Positions 5,102 to 7,707 of a stretch of DNA of 7,707 bases are shown here, one piece after another. This DNA is from JAWWBG01 sp033721095 (GTDB taxonomy: Bacteria > Actinomycetota > Nitriliruptoria > Nitriliruptorales > Nitriliruptoraceae). Each line of letters begins with the position of its first letter. The first letter of the stretch is position 1. The notes beneath the pieces are model-generated. The model saw only the letters and a program-made list of their open reading frames with translations. It searched no databases and was not told where the DNA came from. The stretch is from contig JAWWBG010000130.1 in the NCBI GenBank assembly GCA_033721095.1, positions 1 to 7,707 on the forward strand, read 5' to 3'. The position numbers were made by a program, and so were the translations under genes.

Positions 5102-6876
5102 CCGGCGGCGACGTCCTCGCCGGTGCCCTCGATGTGGGCGAGGACGGCTCCGTTGTCGACGACGTCACCGGGTTCGTGGTGGAGCCGGGTCACGACGCCG
5201 TCGCGGTGGGCCTTGATGTTGTTTTCCATCTTCATGGCCTCGAGGACGACGATGAGATCGCCGGCGCGGACCTCGTCACCCTCGGTGACGGCGTACTTGA
5301 TCACCGTGCCCTGCATCGGAGCCACGAGATCCTCGCTCGCGGCCGTTGCGTGGACCTTCGCCGCTCCGCCGCTCCGTTGCCGGCGGCTCGTGGCGGCAGC
5401 TGGCGCCGGCCCGCCCAGGACCCCGAACACCCGCACGTCGAAGCGGCGGCCGTCGACCTCGACGGTGACTTCGCGGGCCGGCCCGCCGGGTTCCTCTGCT
5501 GCCTCCGCGGGCGGCTGGGCGGACAGGGTCGACAGGTCCCACTCGTTTTCGACGGACACCGTCGAGTGGGTACCGGCAGCGAACTGCTCGTGCTCCATGG
5601 CGAGCTTGTGGAACGGCGTGGTGGTCGGGATCCCCTCGACGACCAACTCGGAGAGGGCCCGGCTCATGCGGGCGCGTGCCCGGTCGCGATCCTCGGCCCA
5701 GACGATCAACTTGCCGATCATCGAGTCGTAGGCGCGCGGCACCTCCCATCCTGACTCGGCACCGGTGTCAAGCCGCACCCACGGGCCCAGCGGTGGCGAC
5801 AGCCGCGTGATGAGTCCGGGCGAGGGGACGAAGCCGGCTGCCGGGTCCTCGGCGTTGATCCGGCACTCGATCGCATGGCCGGTCAGCCGGACGTCCTCCT
5901 GGCCGAACCACAGTGGCTCCCCCGCCGCGATCCGAAGCTGCGCCTGTGCGAGGTCGACCCCGGTGATCATCTCCGTGACGGGGTGCTCGACCTGCAGCCG
6001 CGTGTTCATCTCGAGGAAGTAGAAGGTCTCGCCGTCGTCGTCGAGCAGGAACTCGCACGTGCCCGCACTGTGGTAGCCCATCTCACGGGCCACGCTCACG
6101 GCGGCGCTGCCGATGCGCTCTCGCAGGTCCGCATCGATCCCCGGGGCCGGCGCCTCCTCGACCAGCTTCTGGTGTCGACGTTGGAGCGAGCAGTCGCGTT
6201 CGCCCAGGTGCACCAGCGTGCCGTCGAGGTCGCCCAGGACCTGGATCTCGACGTGACGGGGCCGGGCCAGGTACCGCTCGAGGTAGCACTCGCCGCGGCC
6301 GAAGGCGGCCTGGGCTTCGCGCTGTGCCGCCTCGAGGGCGGCCTGCATCTCCGCGGGATCGTGCACGACCTTCATGCCGCGCCCGCCCCCGCCGAACATG
6401 GCCTTGACGGCCACCGGGTAGCCGTGCTCCTCGCCGAACGCCATGGCCACGGCCGGGTCGTCCGTCGGCTCGTCGGTACCGGGGACGACGGGCACGCCTG
6501 CCGCGTTCGCGACCTCGCGCGCGGACAGCTTGTCGCCCATGCGCGCGATGGCATCCGGTGGCGGACCGACGAACACCAGGCCCGCATCGGCAACCGCACG
6601 GGCGAAGTCGGCGTTCTCGCTGAAGAAGCCGTAGCCCGGATGGATGGCGTCGACGCCGGCCCTGGCGGCGACATCGAGGATCCGCTCGGTGTGCAGGTAG
6701 GACTCCGCCGCTGGCGGGGGGCCGATGAGATGGGCTTCGTCGGCTGCGCGGACGTGTGGCGCGTCGCGGTCCGCCTCCGAGTAGACGGCCAAGCTGCGCA
6801 CGCCCAGCTCACGGCACGCGCGCGCGATGCGCACGGCAATCTCGCCGCGGTTGGCGATGAGGACGGCGTCGAACAC
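5098..6876 (-). CDS. accA: acyl-CoA carboxylase alpha subunit (biotin carboxylase plus biotin carrier)
   Basis: 592 residues, a usual length for actinobacterial acetyl-/propionyl-CoA carboxylase alpha chains (AccA/BccA type). Carboxylates its own biotin with ATP and bicarbonate and hands the carboxyl group to a separate beta subunit. Seen: N-terminal VLIANRGEIAVR (5-16), Lys116 (GDKLSA), Lys158, the glycine-rich ATP loop GGGGRGMK (162-169), HVE 208-210, Lys237, EMNTRLQVEHPVTE (289-302) with Glu289, Asn291, Arg293 and Glu297, and Arg339 (AIECRINAEDP); then an Ala/Pro/Glu linker 452-515 and the carrier domain with EAMKMENN (546-553), biotinylated on Lys549. All expected biotin carboxylase active-site residues are present. 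The start is GTG 6876, with GAGG 7 nt upstream, and matches the family N-terminus. The nearby mutase suggests propionyl-CoA use, but no beta subunit is in view, so the substrate is open. The name follows actinobacterial usage, not E. coli AccA. Confidence 0.95.
   Translation of the reverse strand: MFDAVLIANRGEIAVRIARACRELGVRSLAVYSEADRDAPHVRAADEAHLIGPPPAAESYLHTERILDVAARAGVDAIHPGYGFFSENADFARAVADAGLVFVGPPPDAIARMGDKLSAREVANAAGVPVVPGTDEPTDDPAVAMAFGEEHGYPVAVKAMFGGGGRGMKVVHDPAEMQAALEAAQREAQAAFGRGECYLERYLARPRHVEIQVLGDLDGTLVHLGERDCSLQRRHQKLVEEAPAPGIDADLRERIGSAAVSVAREMGYHSAGTCEFLLDDDGETFYFLEMNTRLQVEHPVTEMITGVDLAQAQLRIAAGEPLWFGQEDVRLTGHAIECRINAEDPAAGFVPSPGLITRLSPPLGPWVRLDTGAESGWEVPRAYDSMIGKLIVWAEDRDRARARMSRALSELVVEGIPTTTPFHKLAMEHEQFAAGTHSTVSVENEWDLSTLSAQPPAEAAEEPGGPAREVTVEVDGRRFDVRVFGVLGGPAPAAATSRRQRSGGAAKVHATAASEDLVAPMQGTVIKYAVTEGDEVRAGDLIVVLEAMKMENNIKAHRDGVVTRLHHEPGDVVDNGAVLAHIEGTGEDVAAG
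5538..5570. repeat. compound inverted repeat inside the carboxylase gene
   Basis: Inner hairpin CGACGG-ACA-CCGTCG (5550-5564) is enclosed by CCCACT (5538-5543) and AGTGGG (5565-5570), giving 12 paired bases interrupted only by a 6-nt bulge. It lies over codons for THSTVSVENEW, at the join of the biotin carboxylase domain and the linker. It may be chance in GC-rich coding sequence; a role in RNA folding or translation pausing is speculative. Confidence 0.35.
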
Positions 6877-6989
6877 CTGGTGACCTCGAGGGGGACGGCC
6901 GCGAAGCGTATGGCACGGACGAACTGCGGTTCCTCCCCAGCGCGCGGGTATCGTTTCGACCCTTCCTGCAGACCTCGCTGGAGATCTCG
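6877..6989. promoter_or_regulatory. divergent spacer holding promoters for the carboxylase and lipoprotein genes
   Basis: 113 bp between two diverging start codons, so promoters for both directions are expected here or just inside the genes. TATCGT (6948-6953) is the best -10-like word for the rightward gene; no convincing -35 is seen for either strand. The ribosome sites are clear: GAGG on the minus strand (6887-6884) for the carboxylase and GGAG (6980-6983) for the lipoprotein. Confidence 0.4.
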
Positions 6990-7707
6990 ATGCGCCTTCG
7001 CCGTTCGCAGCTCGCGCTGGGCGTCGCCGCCGGCGCCATGGTCCTGGCGGCCTGTTCGCCGTCGCTGGACGCCGCCCGCGAGGCCGACGCCCTGCTGTGC
7101 CCCACCGGATCCGACTGCTTCGACCCGCCGGTGCCCGTGGGTCCCGGTGGGTCGATGTCCGTGCGGATTCCCGGTTTCTCGTTCGAGGTCGTCGAAGCCT
7201 CCCTCGTCGAGGGCCCCATCGAGGTCACGCTCACCAACGAGGACACGGCGCTGCACAACCTGCGCATCGACGAAGCCGCCGGCGAGACCAAGAAGATCGA
7301 CGTCGACGGCGGGGACACCGCGACCGGGACCCTCCAGCTGTTCGCGGGCACCTACACGTTCTACTGCGACATCCCGGGCCACCGGGCGGCGGGCATGGAG
7401 GGGACGATCACGGTCCTGGAGCCCGGCGCCGAACCGACGAGTGCGCCGACCGCGACGGACACGGCCGCGCCCGCCGAGCCGGACCCGGCTGAGGGGCTGA
7501 ACGCCGACAACCTCGATGAGGGCTCGGTGGCCGCCCTGGACGACTCGGCAGACATCGCCGGGGCCCTGGCCCTTCGAGGCTTTGCGCGCGCCTACGACGT
7601 GACGTTCGCCTCGGGCTCCACCGAGCTGGCTCCCGGAGCCAGCGGCGTCCTCGACCAGATCGAGGCCATCCTTGCCAGTGACGACGACATCCGGCTGCGC
7701 ATCGAGG
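6990..7707 (+). CDS. cupredoxin-OmpA domain lipoprotein, 3' truncated
   Basis: 239 residues visible, open to the window end. Predicted lipid-anchored extracytoplasmic copper protein. Seen: basic start MRLRRS, hydrophobic segment 8-20 and lipobox LAAC with Cys22; a blue copper domain at about 53-144 with likely ligands His89 (ALHN), Cys126, His131 and Met136 in YCDIPGHRAAGM. The C-x4-H-x4-M spacing is that of rusticyanin and auracyanin-type cupredoxins. Two extra Cys (37 and 43) precede the domain. A Pro/Ala/Thr linker follows (145-167), then about 190-239 reads as the first part of an OmpA-like peptidoglycan-binding domain (VTFASGSTELAPGASGVLDQIEAIL, split here as two motifs: VTFASGSTEL and GVLDQIEAIL), ending just before the expected GHTD. 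ATG 6990 has GGAG 6 nt upstream. Likely role: electron transfer or copper handling while tethered to membrane and cell wall; partners are not in view. Confidence 0.88.
   Translation, partial: MRLRRSQLALGVAAGAMVLAACSPSLDAAREADALLCPTGSDCFDPPVPVGPGGSMSVRIPGFSFEVVEASLVEGPIEVTLTNEDTALHNLRIDEAAGETKKIDVDGGDTATGTLQLFAGTYTFYCDIPGHRAAGMEGTITVLEPGAEPTSAPTATDTAAPAEPDPAEGLNADNLDEGSVAALDDSADIAGALALRGFARAYDVTFASGSTELAPGASGVLDQIEAILASDDDIRLRIE

Noticed and set aside
5875..7500. 541-codon plus-strand open frame across the carboxylase and lipoprotein genes
   Set aside because: It is antisense to a carboxylase with all active-site residues and out of frame with the lipoprotein; its C-terminal half is Arg/Pro-rich low complexity.

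Overview
High-GC, densely coded bacterial DNA, most likely chromosome of an actinomycete (Actinomycetota). The evidence for this is strong G/C at third codon positions, non-ATG starts, an alpha subunit of acyl-CoA carboxylase with biotin carboxylase and biotin carrier fused, and an NAD(P)H-quinone dehydrogenase of the mycobacterial LpdA type. The mix with an OmpA-domain cupredoxin lipoprotein could fit a deep-branching class such as Nitriliruptoria or Acidimicrobiia, but this is only an inference. I see no mobile element, CRISPR array, tRNA or rRNA.

Layout. 2-1048 (+) is the C-terminal two thirds of a coenzyme-B12-dependent acyl-CoA mutase large subunit (methylmalonyl-/isobutyryl-CoA mutase family), cut by the left edge. 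1182-2357 (+) is a polytopic membrane protein that looks like the sensor half of an actinobacterial histidine kinase without the kinase. 2471-3871 (+) is an LpdA-like flavoprotein disulfide reductase whose complete Rossmann motif requires a CTG start; a perfect 16-bp palindrome lies just upstream. The (+) block converges at 3872-3883 on a (-) strand pair: a membrane-anchored M15 metallopeptidase (3884-5101), overlapping by 4 nt the acyl-CoA carboxylase alpha subunit (5098-6876). From a 113-bp divergent spacer a (+) gene starts at 6990 and runs off the right edge. It is a lipoprotein with a type 1 copper (rusticyanin/auracyanin-like) domain followed by the beginning of an OmpA-like peptidoglycan-binding domain.

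How they may work together. The mutase and the biotin-dependent carboxylase alpha subunit fit a propionyl-CoA/branched-chain acyl-CoA to succinyl-CoA route, although the carboxylase beta subunit, epimerase and B12-binding small subunit are not in the window. The remaining genes concern the envelope and redox: sensor-like membrane protein, NAD(P)H:quinone oxidoreductase, cell-wall peptidase and copper lipoprotein. No complete new system is visible. The most unusual items are the cupredoxin-OmpA lipoprotein and the M15 peptidase with a MacB-like N-terminal region translationally coupled to a carboxylase gene.
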